DNA of 64,000 bases. Source: Clostridiales bacterium. Lineage in GTDB: Bacteria; Bacillota; Clostridia; Saccharofermentanales; Saccharofermentanaceae. Below the pieces are notes generated by a model. The model was given only the letters and a program-made list of their open reading frames with translations. It made no database searches and was not told the origin of the DNA. Each line of letters starts with the position of its first letter. Within the stretch, counting starts at the first letter, position 1. Of the stretch, positions 37,465-47,779 are shown piece by piece. The stretch is from the NCBI GenBank assembly GCA_017962145.1, contig JAGCVX010000009.1, positions 1 to 64,000 on the forward strand, given 5' to 3'. Made by a program: the position numbers and the translations under genes.

Positions 37465-40239
37465 TTAATGTGCTTCTGCCCAGGTCTTGCCGATTCTCGC
37501 TTCCGCAACCAGCGGTACATCCAGAGAAACGACATTTTCCATCGCCTCTGAAAGCACTTTCGCCGCGACTTCCGCGATCTCTTCTTTTGCTTCGACGATC
37601 AGTTCGTCGTGCACCTGAAGAATCAGTTCGGCATCCAGACCTTTTTCGCGAAGTGCCATCGCCGCACGGTTCATCGCCAGTTTGATGATATCCGCAGCCG
37701 TTCCCTGGATCGGTGTATTCATCGCCGCACGCTCACCGAAACTGCGGATATTGTGATTGGCAGAGGTTAATTCCTTCAGAACTCTTCGTCTTCCGAACAG
37801 CGTGGAAACATAGCCTTTATTGTGGCCTTCCTGCTTGAAACCATCAAGACACGGCTTGATCGTCGGGAACTGACGGTAATATTCTTCGATATAACGGTGC
37901 GCCTCATAGACGCTGATGCCGAGATCCTGGGAAAGGCCGTAATCACTGACACCATATACAATACTGAAGTTTACGCGCTTGGCCGCGGCACGCATGCCGG
38001 GGTTGATCATTTCCGGCGGCACACCGAAGATACCGCAAGCCGTCTTCGTATGGATATCTCGGCCTTCCAGGAAAGCTGAGATCATCTCTTCATCGTGAGA
38101 GATCGCAGCCAGAAGGCGAAGCTCGATCTGCGAATAGTCAGCATCGATCAGGACATAGCCGTCTTTTGCGACAAATGTCTTACGGATCAGCGAGCCCAGA
38201 TCTGTACGGATCGGGATATTCTGCAGGTTCGGATCCGAGGACGAAAGTCGTCCGGTATTCGTCATCGCCTGGCTGAACGTCGTATGCACACGTCCGTCTT
38301 TTTCGGAAATGCTCTTTTTCAAGCCCATGACAAATGTCGAGTCGAGTTTCTGGATCTGACGGTATTCGAGGATCTTATTGACGATCGGATGCTGATCCTT
38401 GATGCGCTCAAGCTCCTCGGAATTCGTCGAGTATCCGCCGCTTGCGAGCTTTTTGCCCGAAGGAAGTCCGAGCTTATCGAACAGAACTTTTCCGAGCTGT
38501 TTGGGAGAAAGGATCGTAAACTCTTCGCCTGCCAGTTCGTAGATCTCTTTTTCGAGTTCACGCACTTTTGCGTCAAATTCACTGTGGAGTTCATCGATCT
38601 TGGAAACGTCGACGAGAACGCCCCGTCTCTCCATCCGATCGAGTTCCATGACCAGCGGCATCTCGATCTCATAGATCAGTTTTTCGATACCCTGCTTTTC
38701 GATATCGGCTTTCTGGAAATATGACAGTCTTCGTACCAGAAGGATCTGATAGCAAAGATCAAGAACATCGTCTTCACTGATTTCTTTTTTCGTATCTGCA
38801 CTCATACCGCCATCGATCAGAGAGAACAGATCCTGCTGGCGGTTCTGCTTTTTCGCATCTTCTTTTTCCTCGCCATATCCTTCGAGGATCGGGAACGGTC
38901 TTTTGGTTCCATGTTCGATCAGCATCTCAAAAGACGGATCGGCGCCTTCGATCTGATTCAATACATATCCTGCGATCTCGACATCAAATACATGGTCGAA
39001 AGGAAGGCCTTTTTCAAGCTGCTTGAAATGGCTCTTCGCACGATACATAACGGGTGCATTCTCTTTCGATGTACCAACGGCAGCCTTAGAAAGCGAATCG
39101 ATCACGGCTTCGACCGAAGTCGAATCGGTCCATACATAGACTTGATCGGCTGAAATAGTAAGAAGCAGAACGGGACCGTCTTTTTCTGCAAGATCTAAAG
39201 CTACGCACTCACCCGCTTTGATCTTCGAAAGGATCGGCTCCAGTGCATTTTCCACGGTAAGGTTCAAAAGGATCTCGGGCTTTTTGCCGGAAAGCTTCGG
39301 AAAGGATGCTTCTTCTTCACTTTCTTCTTCCGGCTCAGCCGACGTGGTGACGGCATTTTCATCGATCTTCCATTTCTTCATCTGGCTTCGGAATCCGTAC
39401 TTATAAAAGCACGCCGCGGCTTTCCCCATATCCATCGGCTGGTTTTCAAGCTGATCCAGCGTGATATCGAGCTCGGCGTCGGTGACGATTCTACTGAGCA
39501 TCAGAGACATGTAGGCATTGTCTTTATCGTTTAAAAGTTTCTCGCGAAGCTTAGGAGACAGTTCGTCCACGTGCTCGTAGATACCATCCAAAGTCTTGTA
39601 TTTACGGACCAGATCCATCGCGCCTTTTTCGCCGATACCACGGACACCCGGGATGTTATCGGAAGAATCACCCATCAGTGCCTTTGCCGTAACGAAATCG
39701 CAGGAAGGGATGCCGTAACGCTCGGTAAAAAGCGCTTCATCGTAATAATCTGTGCTGCTTCCGTCCTTCTTGGTTACGGGCATCACGATCTTCGTCTTCT
39801 CGTCGATCAGCTGGAAATCGTCCTTATCACCGCTTAAGATGAAAACTTCGAAACCGTCTTTAACCGCCATGGTCTTGAGCGTACCGATCAGGTCATCGGC
39901 CTCTAAGCCGGCCTGCTCATATCTCGGAAAACCCATCGCGTCGAGGACTTCTTTCAGGACAGGCATCTGGGCCGCCAGATCATCGGGCATGCCCTTACGG
40001 GTGCCCTTATACTCGGCATAGGCCTTGTGGCGGAATGTCGGTGCCTTGAGGTCAAAGAGCGTACAGGTATGCGTCGGTCCGACCTCTTCCATATACTTCG
40101 AGAGCGTGTTGAGGTAGATATTCACGGCGCCTGTAGGCGTACCGTCCGGTGCGGTCAGGTTATTTCTTCCGGCCGTCGCGTAGTAGGACCGGTTGATGAT
40201 GCTGTTTCCATCTACTAGAAGCAAACGCTTGTCTGACAT
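37465..40239 (-). CDS. polA: DNA polymerase I
   Basis: A 924-residue family A polymerase for Okazaki-fragment processing and repair. The N-terminal 5' nuclease domain (about 1-290) keeps its acidic residues, for example D-G-N-S near the start and G-D-K-D-D. The middle 3'-5' exonuclease-like domain has V-A-L-D-L-A in place of the D-x-E motif, so proofreading is probably absent. The polymerase core has D-A-D-Y-S-Q-I-E-L-R and Q-V-H-D-E. AGGAGAG precedes ATG 40239. Confidence 0.97.
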   Translation of the reverse strand: MSDKRLLLVDGNSIINRSYYATAGRNNLTAPDGTPTGAVNIYLNTLSKYMEEVGPTHTCTLFDLKAPTFRHKAYAEYKGTRKGMPDDLAAQMPVLKEVLDAMGFPRYEQAGLEADDLIGTLKTMAVKDGFEVFILSGDKDDFQLIDEKTKIVMPVTKKDGSSTDYYDEALFTERYGIPSCDFVTAKALMGDSSDNIPGVRGIGEKGAMDLVRKYKTLDGIYEHVDELSPKLREKLLNDKDNAYMSLMLSRIVTDAELDITLDQLENQPMDMGKAAACFYKYGFRSQMKKWKIDENAVTTSAEPEEESEEEASFPKLSGKKPEILLNLTVENALEPILSKIKAGECVALDLAEKDGPVLLLTISADQVYVWTDSTSVEAVIDSLSKAAVGTSKENAPVMYRAKSHFKQLEKGLPFDHVFDVEIAGYVLNQIEGADPSFEMLIEHGTKRPFPILEGYGEEKEDAKKQNRQQDLFSLIDGGMSADTKKEISEDDVLDLCYQILLVRRLSYFQKADIEKQGIEKLIYEIEMPLVMELDRMERRGVLVDVSKIDELHSEFDAKVRELEKEIYELAGEEFTILSPKQLGKVLFDKLGLPSGKKLASGGYSTNSEELERIKDQHPIVNKILEYRQIQKLDSTFVMGLKKSISEKDGRVHTTFSQAMTNTGRLSSSDPNLQNIPIRTDLGSLIRKTFVAKDGYVLIDADYSQIELRLLAAISHDEEMISAFLEGRDIHTKTACGIFGVPPEMINPGMRAAAKRVNFSIVYGVSDYGLSQDLGISVYEAHRYIEEYYRQFPTIKPCLDGFKQEGHNKGYVSTLFGRRRVLKELTSANHNIRSFGERAAMNTPIQGTAADIIKLAMNRAAMALREKGLDAELILQVHDELIVEAKEEIAEVAAKVLSEAMENVVSLDVPLVAEARIGKTWAEAH

Positions 40240-40269
40240 AGCACACTCTCCTGTTTGGGATCTATTTCT

Positions 40270-43200
40270 TTACGACTCGGATCCCTTGTTTTCTTTCTGT
40301 TTCATCTCTTCTCTGTAATGCGCCGTGCTGACCATCAGCTTGATACGGTTCAGCTGGTTCGCTTCACTGGCACCCGGGTCATAGTCGATCGGGATGATGT
40401 TACTCTCCGGATACTGGCGGCGCAGCTCCTTGATCATGCCCTTACCGGTTACGTGGTTCGGCAGGCACGCGAAAGGCTGTGCGCAGATGATATTCGGAAC
40501 GCCGCTTTCGATCAGCTCGATCATCTCGGCGGTCAGGAACCATCCCTCACCGTTATTGTTACCGCAGGAAAGAACATTCTCTGCTTTCTTCGCCATATGA
40601 CGGATGCTCTGCGGAAGCTGGAACTTTCCGGTTTCTTCCATCTTCTTGATGATGTGGCTTCGATAAGCCTGAAGAAGATCGATACCACGGTTGCTAAGCC
40701 ATGCGGACTTCTTGTTTCTTCCGAGGTTTTCCGCCGCCCAGACAGGACCCATCGTGCAGTACAGGAAGAAGTCCAGAAGACCCGGAACAACAGCTTCACA
40801 GCCTTCCTGCTCGACTACGTCGACAGCGTGGTTATTTGCATCCGGCTGGAACTTGACGAGGATCTCACCGACGAGACCGACACGCGGTTTTCTCGGGATA
40901 TCCAGCATCGGGAACTTATCAAATGTATCGATCGTGGCATCGATGAGTCTTCTGTACGAAGAAGGCTTACCGACCTTGCTGCAGTGCAGTTTCGTCAGAA
41001 GATCGGAAACAGCTTTCTGCTCTTCTTCCGTAAGCGGATCATTCTTGCAGGCTTCTGCCATGATGTATTCGGTCGAAATATCATCGTACTTCTGCTTCGG
41101 GTTGAAGAAAAGCTTACCGCAACGGTTCCAGAACTGGTACAGTGCATTTGCCGAACCCTTGACCTTCTCATAAGGACGAACGCGCAGAAGCAGCGTCTGA
41201 AGCATATCACCGTAGCAGATCGCACGAAGCGCGCTGTTGATGAAAGGAAGCGTCGGGCGGAATCCCGGGTTCTTTTCAAACTGCTGGACAGAAAGCGCGA
41301 TGACCGGAATATCGCCGTAACCCGCTTCTCGCAACGCTTTTCTTAAGAATGCAACATAGTTTGTCGCACGGCAGCCACCACCGGTCTGGGTGATGAGTAC
41401 TGTCGTATTGTCGCGGTCCACTTCACCGGAAAGGATCGCGTTGATCATCTGACCGACTACGATAACTGTCGGGAAACATGCATCATTATTTACGAAACGC
41501 AGACCACACTCGATATCCGCCTGAGTGGCTTCTTTCAGAATCTTCAGCTTATAGCCGTGGTTATGGAAGACCGCTTCGACGAACTCGAATTCGATCGGGG
41601 CCATCTGCGGTGCGAGGATCGTGTGACGTTTCTTATGTTCTTCGGTAAATGGCACGCGCTTGATCGTGTAGGATCTCTTCTCGCGCTTCGGGATATTCCC
41701 TTCTTTTCTGGCTGCCTCACGCTCATCCATCGCAACCTTCAGAGAACGCATACGGATACGTGCCGCACCGAGGTTACTTACTTCGTCGATCTTCAGAAGT
41801 GTATAGAGCTTACCCTGGGATTCGAGGATCTCCTGTACCTGATCGGAAGTAACGGCATCCAGACCGCATCCGAAAGAGGTCAGCTGAACCAGTTCCAGGT
41901 TATCGTTTGTCGCAACATAAGCCGCGGCTTCGTAAAGTCTTGTGTGATACATCCACTGGTCGATAACACGGATCGGACGCTCGAGTCTTCCCGGAACGGC
42001 AACGCTGTCTTCGCTCAAAACAGCGAGTCCGAGGGAGTTGATCATCTCCGGGATACCGTGATGGATCTCCGGGTCGGTATGGTACGGACGACCGGAAAGA
42101 ACGATACCTTTTTGACCGGTACGTTCGAGATCCGCGATGACTTCCTGACCCATTCTGCGGATGTCTGCCTTATACTCGTCATACTCCTTGTTACCTGCGG
42201 CAACGGCCTTTGCAGCTTCTGCCTTCGTTACACCGAAGTCGGAAAGTGCTTTGGCAAGCTGCTCGGCGAGCGCGTCATCGTTATCGAGCGGCAGGAACGG
42301 ATTTAAGTACTTGATACCCTTGTCCTGGATATTCTCGAGGTTATTGCGGATAACTTCCGGATACGAAGCTACGATCGGGCAGTTAAAGTGGTTTCCGGAA
42401 TTCGGGTTCTCCTGTCTCTCATACGGGATATCCGGATAGAAGATGGTCTTGATGCCTTTTTCGATCAGGCTCTCGATGTGACCATGAACAAGTTTTGCCG
42501 GATAGCATACGCTCTCAGACGGGATGGAATCCATGCCCTTTTCAAAAAGAGCGTGGTTCGATCTGGGTGAGATCACGACAGAGAAACCGAGCTCTGTCAG
42601 AACCGTGAACCAGAAAGGATAGTTCTCGTACATGTTGAGCGCTCTCGGAATACCGATCTCGCCTCTGGGCGCTTTGTCTTTCGCCAGCGGCTTATAGCGG
42701 AATGTACGCATGTATTTATAGTTGATCAGGTTCGGAAGTGTCTCCTTCGCCTTCTCTTTTCCTTCACCTCTTTCACAGCGGTTACCGGAGATAAATCTCT
42801 CGCCGTTACTGAATGTGGAGATCGTGAGTTTACAGTGGTTCGTGCAAAGCGGACATGTCGTCATCTCTGTAGTCATGTCGAAGCGGTTCAACTCCTCAAG
42901 ACCCAGAAGTCCGGAGACTTTCTGATCCTTCGGCATACGCTTTTTCGCGATGATCGCCGCGCCAAATGCACCCATCAGGCCGGCTACGTTCGGTCGGATG
43001 ACTTCACGTCCGGAGATCAGCTCGAAGCAGCGGAGGATCGCGTCATTTAAGAACGTACCGCCCTGCACGACGATCTTCTTACCGAGTTCCTGCGTATCTC
43101 TGATCTTGATAACCTTATACAGTGCATTTCGAACAACAGAATAAGAAAGACCGGCGGAAATATCACCGACTGTCGCGCCTTCCTTCTGCGCCTGCTTAAC

Positions 43201-44664
43201 TTTGGAGTTCATGAATACCGTACATCTGGTACCCAGGTCGACCGGATTCTTCGCAGAAAGCGCTTCGAGGGAGAATGTATGGGCATCCATATTGAGGTTT
43301 TCGGCAAATGTCTGGATGAAGGATCCGCAGCCCGAAGAGCACGCTTCGTTGAGCATGATGGAGTCGATAACGCCGTTTCGGATCTTCATGCACTTCATAT
43401 CCTGACCGCCGATGTCGATGATGAAGTCAACATCCGGACAGAAATACTTTGCCGACTGGAAATGCGCCATCGTCTCGATCTCGCCGAGGTCGACGCCGAG
43501 CGCGGCGCGGATGATATTCTCACCATAACCGGTGACACAGCTGTTTGCGATATAAGTCTCCGGCGGCATCTGCTCATAGAGCTGCTTGACGATATTTACG
43601 GCACTCTTTACCGGATTACCCTGGTTACTGGCGTAATAGGTATAGACCATCTGGCCTTCATCGTTGATCAGAACGGCCTTGGTCGTCGTACTTCCGGCGT
43701 CAATACCGAGATAGCATGGTCCCTTCTGCTTTGCCAGCTGGTAAAGATCGAGTGTCGCGCGCTGATGACGCTCATCGAAGAGTTCTTTTTCGTGGTCATC
43801 GGCAAATAGCGGTGCGATACGCTTGATATCCGGCTCAAATCCTTCTTTTGAAGCAAATGAAGCGATCAGATCGGTAAGCAGTACCGGTTCGCCCTTTGCG
43901 CCAAGTGCCGCACCCAGAGCAACGTAGATCTGGGCATTATCCGGCATCCAGAAAGACTTGACCTGTTCTTCGAGCGTTCTTTCAAATGCCTTACGAAGTT
44001 CGGAGTTAAAGAACAGCGGACCGCCCAAGAATGCGATATGTCCGCGGATCGGACGTCCGCAGGCAAGACCTGCGATCGTCTGGTTGACTACTGCCTGGAA
44101 GATGGAAGCCGCGAGGTCCTCTTTTGCCGCGCCTTCGTTGATCAGCGGCTGCAAGTCACTCTTGGCAAATACACCGCATCGGGAAGCGATGGTATAAAGC
44201 GTAGTATAGGATTTGGCCAGTTCATTTAAGCCGTCCGCATCAGTACGAAGCAGCGTGGCCATCTGGTCGATAAATGCACCGGTACCGCCGGCGCAGGTGC
44301 CGTTCATACGCTGTTCCGGTACAGGATGCAGATACGTGATCTTTGCGTCCTCACCACCAAGCTCGATGATAACGTCTGTTTCCGGGTGATATTTCGAGAT
44401 CGCAACGGTCTCGGCGATAACTTCCTGTACGAAGTCGAGTCCCAGCCACTTGGCAACCGAAAGTCCGCCGGATCCGGTGATCTGGACACGTGCAGAAAGT
44501 TCCGGGAATTTCTTATTTACTTCTTCAAATGCACCGAGGAGTTCTCCTGCGATGTCGGAATGGTGTCTTCTATACTCCGAATAGACTACTTTATCTTCTT
44601 CTGTCAGTACGATCTTGATCGTTGTTGAGCCGATATCCAGGCCCATGTTTAACACGTTACTCAT
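40270..44664 (-). CDS. Giant 2-hydroxyacyl-CoA dehydratase-type activase with DUF2229
   Basis: A 1464-residue protein of the BadF/BadG/BcrA/BcrD ATPase family. Two ASKHA ATPase modules start with G-L-D-I-G-S-T-T (about 8-15) and G-I-D-A-G-S-T-T (about 319-326). Conserved cysteines occur in G-T-C-A-G-G and E-A-C-S-S-G-C-G, where archerases hold a bridging 4Fe-4S cluster. A DUF2229 region and a dehydratase-like C-terminal part follow. Known relatives inject an electron, driven by ATP, into radical 2-hydroxyacyl-CoA dehydratases. The substrate of this widespread long fusion is not established. It overlaps the upstream unknown gene by 8 bases and lies 30 bases before polA. Confidence 0.88.
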   Translation of the reverse strand: MSNVLNMGLDIGSTTIKIVLTEEDKVVYSEYRRHHSDIAGELLGAFEEVNKKFPELSARVQITGSGGLSVAKWLGLDFVQEVIAETVAISKYHPETDVIIELGGEDAKITYLHPVPEQRMNGTCAGGTGAFIDQMATLLRTDADGLNELAKSYTTLYTIASRCGVFAKSDLQPLINEGAAKEDLAASIFQAVVNQTIAGLACGRPIRGHIAFLGGPLFFNSELRKAFERTLEEQVKSFWMPDNAQIYVALGAALGAKGEPVLLTDLIASFASKEGFEPDIKRIAPLFADDHEKELFDERHQRATLDLYQLAKQKGPCYLGIDAGSTTTKAVLINDEGQMVYTYYASNQGNPVKSAVNIVKQLYEQMPPETYIANSCVTGYGENIIRAALGVDLGEIETMAHFQSAKYFCPDVDFIIDIGGQDMKCMKIRNGVIDSIMLNEACSSGCGSFIQTFAENLNMDAHTFSLEALSAKNPVDLGTRCTVFMNSKVKQAQKEGATVGDISAGLSYSVVRNALYKVIKIRDTQELGKKIVVQGGTFLNDAILRCFELISGREVIRPNVAGLMGAFGAAIIAKKRMPKDQKVSGLLGLEELNRFDMTTEMTTCPLCTNHCKLTISTFSNGERFISGNRCERGEGKEKAKETLPNLINYKYMRTFRYKPLAKDKAPRGEIGIPRALNMYENYPFWFTVLTELGFSVVISPRSNHALFEKGMDSIPSESVCYPAKLVHGHIESLIEKGIKTIFYPDIPYERQENPNSGNHFNCPIVASYPEVIRNNLENIQDKGIKYLNPFLPLDNDDALAEQLAKALSDFGVTKAEAAKAVAAGNKEYDEYKADIRRMGQEVIADLERTGQKGIVLSGRPYHTDPEIHHGIPEMINSLGLAVLSEDSVAVPGRLERPIRVIDQWMYHTRLYEAAAYVATNDNLELVQLTSFGCGLDAVTSDQVQEILESQGKLYTLLKIDEVSNLGAARIRMRSLKVAMDEREAARKEGNIPKREKRSYTIKRVPFTEEHKKRHTILAPQMAPIEFEFVEAVFHNHGYKLKILKEATQADIECGLRFVNNDACFPTVIVVGQMINAILSGEVDRDNTTVLITQTGGGCRATNYVAFLRKALREAGYGDIPVIALSVQQFEKNPGFRPTLPFINSALRAICYGDMLQTLLLRVRPYEKVKGSANALYQFWNRCGKLFFNPKQKYDDISTEYIMAEACKNDPLTEEEQKAVSDLLTKLHCSKVGKPSSYRRLIDATIDTFDKFPMLDIPRKPRVGLVGEILVKFQPDANNHAVDVVEQEGCEAVVPGLLDFFLYCTMGPVWAAENLGRNKKSAWLSNRGIDLLQAYRSHIIKKMEETGKFQLPQSIRHMAKKAENVLSCGNNNGEGWFLTAEMIELIESGVPNIICAQPFACLPNHVTGKGMIKELRRQYPESNIIPIDYDPGASEANQLNRIKLMVSTAHYREEMKQKENKGSES

Positions 44665-45481
44665 TTATCTCTTCCTTCGTTTTCGCTTTCGTCTTCTTCA
44701 CTTTCTTTTCCGGCGGTGCTTCTTCCGCATCTTTTTTCACGGAAGCTTTCGTCCCCTTCTTCGCCGTTTCTTTTAGCGTATTCTTGGCGGCTTTGGCCGC
44801 TTCTTTCGCAAGTTTTCTTTTCAGCTGACGCTGCTTTTTCTTTTCTTCTTTTTCCTGGATCTTCTGGGAAGACTTTTTAAACTCCTGAAGGCGCGTCGCC
44901 GCGTTCTTGATGAAGCGTTTTCTGAAGTCTTCATGCTCCGCAAGACTTGCGCGGAATTCCGGCGTCAGACAAAGGCACAAAACCTCATCCGGGATACCTA
45001 AATGCAGGTCAAATGTCATACCGAACACATCCCTCGTCATCAGATGAAGTGTCTCGCACGCGATCACGACATTGCGCTCAAAGTCCGTAAACTCGCCTTT
45101 TAAGCCCAGAGGCAGCATCAGGCCGTTAAAGTTTACATGCACATACGGAAGATTTCTCGAAAAGATCAGGTGCAGTGCCAGAAGCTTCATATACGATTCC
45201 AGGCAGATAAAGTCCTGATCGCAGATCAGCGAGACCGCACCTTTCGGGGCGATCGTCGCGATATCGGAATATTCGTTTTCAAAGCCCTCGGACCAAAGAT
45301 AGTAAAGGTCACGGTAAACGGCCTGTTCAAACGCGTCATAGTTATTGATAAGGGGCTTTGCCAGGATGTCTTTACCGATCGTGAAGATATAATGCAAATA
45401 CTCCTTCTCCTGATGAGAAGATACACCTGCCCACTTGAAATAAGCAGCGATATCACGGGCATTATACAGATAGTTGATCAT
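44657..45481 (-). CDS. Unknown protein with Lys-rich C-terminal tail
   Basis: A 274-residue protein with no signal peptide or membrane helix. Residues 1-190 form a globular, aromatic-rich domain. From about 195 to the end the sequence is an Ala/Lys/Glu-rich helical tail, probably coiled coil then disordered. It starts the long minus run and overlaps the giant activase by 8 bases, which hints at a joint role. TATAAT at the minus strand near 45515 is a candidate -10. I do not recognise the family. Confidence 0.7.
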   Translation of the reverse strand: MINYLYNARDIAAYFKWAGVSSHQEKEYLHYIFTIGKDILAKPLINNYDAFEQAVYRDLYYLWSEGFENEYSDIATIAPKGAVSLICDQDFICLESYMKLLALHLIFSRNLPYVHVNFNGLMLPLGLKGEFTDFERNVVIACETLHLMTRDVFGMTFDLHLGIPDEVLCLCLTPEFRASLAEHEDFRKRFIKNAATRLQEFKKSSQKIQEKEEKKKQRQLKRKLAKEAAKAAKNTLKETAKKGTKASVKKDAEEAPPEKKVKKTKAKTKEEINE

Positions 45482-45538
45482 ACATCTCTCCGAAAAGCAT
45501 CATTTTAGAGATAATATTATAACACAAACTGTATGAAC

Positions 45539-46501
45539 TTAGTACGCATCGCGCTTGTTTGCAACCAAAAATGTGATACCTGAAAAAACAAGCGTATAAG
45601 TCAGCAGCGAGGCGATGGTAGCCGAGAATTTGATCATGGAAATATCCATGCCTGCCGCGATCGAATTCAAACCATAATTCGGCGAAAGATATTTCAGCGG
45701 AGAGTAGAACACACCGGCAATCGAAGTAAAGAAATCGATGATTCCGCTAAGGCAAAGACAGCTTAAGATGATTGAAAGGATCGGCCCCCTGCGCAAAAAT
45801 GCGATCATATAAGAAAACATCATATATGCAAAACCGACAAACACATAAATCGTCAGATGCATAAAGAACTTCTTATCAAACGAATAGTTAAATGAACTAC
45901 ATAAACAACATGTCAAAGCGAAAGTGATCAGGCAGCAGATCGTTTCAAGTATCACGAATAATGATGCAAATGAAAACAGTTGTGAAGCAACAATACTTCC
46001 AGGTCGTAGATTCAAGGAGTAGAAATTCACGTGATAACGCGATTTAAAGGTATTTCCCGTAAAAAGCGCCACAAATATGCACATCAGAATATAAGAGCCT
46101 TCCGCGCCCAGATTCAAATCAAGAATACCGTACATCGAATTCATCTTTGAGATGGAATCAATATAAGTCAGTGCCAATCTTGAAGAAGAGTTTTCCTCTT
46201 CTTGTTTTTTCATCTCGGCCTCCATCTCTTCTTGAGAAATCTGAATATCAGCTGAATTCGGATCGGCAGCCTGGGCAAATTCCATACCTATACGATATCC
46301 AAGTTCATAATCCTCATTATCAGTTACTGCACTTTTTTCAAGTTCCTGACGTATGATCCCGACTATACCGGACGGATCGTCTACGATGAACTTGATCAAA
46401 AAGCCCATAAGAATTGCCCCAACTACCAGAAGAATAGTAGTGACATAAAAAACTTTGGAACGAAAAAACTGATAGAAATTTACCTTTAGTGCTTTTATCA
46501 T
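45539..46501 (-). CDS. ABC-2-type permease-like membrane protein
   Basis: A 320-residue membrane protein. The first helix (about 17-37) is followed by a ~100-residue outer loop, then five helices (about 135-155, 180-205, 210-240, 245-270, 290-315). This topology is typical of ABC-2 transporter permeases such as those of bacteriocin or Na+ exporters. AGAGGTTG precedes the ATG. No ATPase gene accompanies it, so it is either an orphan or relies on an ATPase encoded elsewhere. Confidence 0.7.
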   Translation of the reverse strand: MIKALKVNFYQFFRSKVFYVTTILLVVGAILMGFLIKFIVDDPSGIVGIIRQELEKSAVTDNEDYELGYRIGMEFAQAADPNSADIQISQEEMEAEMKKQEEENSSSRLALTYIDSISKMNSMYGILDLNLGAEGSYILMCIFVALFTGNTFKSRYHVNFYSLNLRPGSIVASQLFSFASLFVILETICCLITFALTCCLCSSFNYSFDKKFFMHLTIYVFVGFAYMMFSYMIAFLRRGPILSIILSCLCLSGIIDFFTSIAGVFYSPLKYLSPNYGLNSIAAGMDISMIKFSATIASLLTYTLVFSGITFLVANKRDAY

Positions 46502-46563
46502 GTGACAACCTCTCAGAAAGATTATAGCGCGTTACAACTTCGAATTTACTAAGAAAAGGTAAA

Positions 46564-46595
46564 GAAAAACGGCTCCCTCGAAAAAAGGGAACCGT
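46564..46595 (-). terminator. Terminator after the HPr-like gene
   Basis: On the minus strand a 9-base-pair stem ACGGTTCCC/GGGAGCCGT (one G-U) is followed by TTTTTC. Confidence 0.75.
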
Positions 46596-46650
46596 TATTA
46601 ATTTCAACTTTATGCGGAAAGATCCGCATCTGCCTTAATTCAGGCGTTCA

Positions 46651-46917
46651 TCAGCCGATGCTCTCTACTTCTTCAACTGTTCCGAAAAGATTCAGTCTGA
46701 ACAGCAAAGCCTCGTCTTCAACATTCGAGCAGTAGATCTTTGCATCTACAAGCTTACCACCTTCGATCAGCTTCATAAGACCTGTGATCTGGCTGAGCTT
46801 GCTCTTAAGGTTAAACTTATCACCTTCATCTGTAATAAGCATAACGTCGCCGGAACAAGAATCAAGTGCCTGCATAAACTGGTGAACATCAACATTGCTC
46901 ATATTAAAAGCTTTCAT
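46651..46917 (-). CDS. Small HPr-like protein
   Basis: An 88-residue cytoplasmic protein. The pattern of a short N-terminal segment, K-S-K-L-S-Q-I-T-G-L near the middle, then I-Y-C and an acidic helix resembles the HPr fold (K-S-I-M-G-L and I-x-x-x-A-E-G in HPr). There is no HPr active-site histidine motif, so it is not a PTS phosphocarrier. AAGGAGG, a near-consensus promoter and a terminator make it an isolated, probably strongly expressed gene. Function unknown. Confidence 0.7.
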   Translation of the reverse strand: MKAFNMSNVDVHQFMQALDSCSGDVMLITDEGDKFNLKSKLSQITGLMKLIEGGKLVDAKIYCSNVEDEALLFRLNLFGTVEEVESIG

Positions 46918-46987
46918 GGTGATACCTCCTTAATAATTCATTTTCATTTTCCTTGTTTTTCGCTCGGTTTTCTTACCTTGCGAGTTC

Positions 46988-47016
46988 ATTATAGCTTTCC
47001 AATGAAAACGAGTCAA
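46988..47016 (-). promoter_or_regulatory. Near-consensus promoter of the HPr-like gene
   Basis: On the minus strand TTGACT (47016-47011) and TATAAT (46993-46988) have an ideal 17-base spacer. It is one of the best promoters seen in the window. Confidence 0.8.
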
Positions 47017-47105
47017 TTCATTCTTTGTCGATGTTGCACAGACGAAATTCTGTTTATATGTTCACCTTGCACAAACACCATTTGTACACTATCGCAAAAT
47101 GAAAA

Positions 47106-47612
47106 TCATTTGGAAACACGGCTGTACGCCCATACTTCAAAGTCCACGCCTTTTACCGAGTGCACCAGGCCTTCTCTTTCGCTTACTTCCCAGTCCGAAA
47201 GCTTATCGAGGTTCGGGAAGAATGCATCAGCCGGGTATGTCTTTTTGATCTTGGTAACGATACAGGTATCGCAATAAGGCAGGAACTGCTCGTAGATCTG
47301 CGCGCCGCCGATGATGAAATAGATCTCTTCCGGATCCTTTTTGCAGTATTCCACGACTTCTTCGACCGAGTGCAGCACAGTCGCGCCTTCGACCTGGTAA
47401 TCCGGGTTACGGGACAGAATAATATTCTCTCTTCCCGGAAGGAGTTTTCCCTTCGGAAAAGTTTCCAGCGTCTTTCTTCCGTAGATCACCGGATGTCCGA
47501 GCGTCTTTACCTTAAAGTTCAGCTTCTGGTCCTCAGGAAGACTTTCAAGAAGCTTTCCCTCATATCCGATGCCCCATTTCTTATCTACAGCTACGATCGC
47601 GCAAATACTCAT
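47106..47612 (-). CDS. folA: Dihydrofolate reductase
   Basis: A 168-residue DHFR, which regenerates tetrahydrofolate with NADPH. The I-C-A-I-V-A-V-D start, G-R-K-T-L-E-T-F motif and I-I-G-G-A-Q-I-Y motif are in the usual places. ATG 47612 follows AAAGGTGAG; a GTG three codons upstream is less likely. There is no thymidylate synthase neighbour, and it stands between two independently transcribed genes. Confidence 0.95.
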   Translation of the reverse strand: MSICAIVAVDKKWGIGYEGKLLESLPEDQKLNFKVKTLGHPVIYGRKTLETFPKGKLLPGRENIILSRNPDYQVEGATVLHSVEEVVEYCKKDPEEIYFIIGGAQIYEQFLPYCDTCIVTKIKKTYPADAFFPNLDKLSDWEVSEREGLVHSVKGVDFEVWAYSRVSK

Positions 47613-47718
47613 ATCTCTCACCTTTCGGATTCAATTTCCGGCGGATGACCGCTTCCTTCTAAGTATAGCATACTCCTCTTCGGAAAATGCTCTGGAGCTT
47701 GCGGCATCCATCAAACAT

Positions 47719-47752
47719 AAGAAAGGAGCTGCCTTCCGAAGAAGACAGCCCC
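47719..47752 (-). terminator. Terminator after the xylanase gene
   Basis: On the minus strand a 12-base-pair stem GGGGCTGTCTTC / GAAGGCAGCTCC closes a TTCG tetraloop (47725-47752) and is followed by TTTCTT. Confidence 0.8.
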
Positions 47753-47779
47753 TCATCATCTTTTCAATTAAGATGTTAC

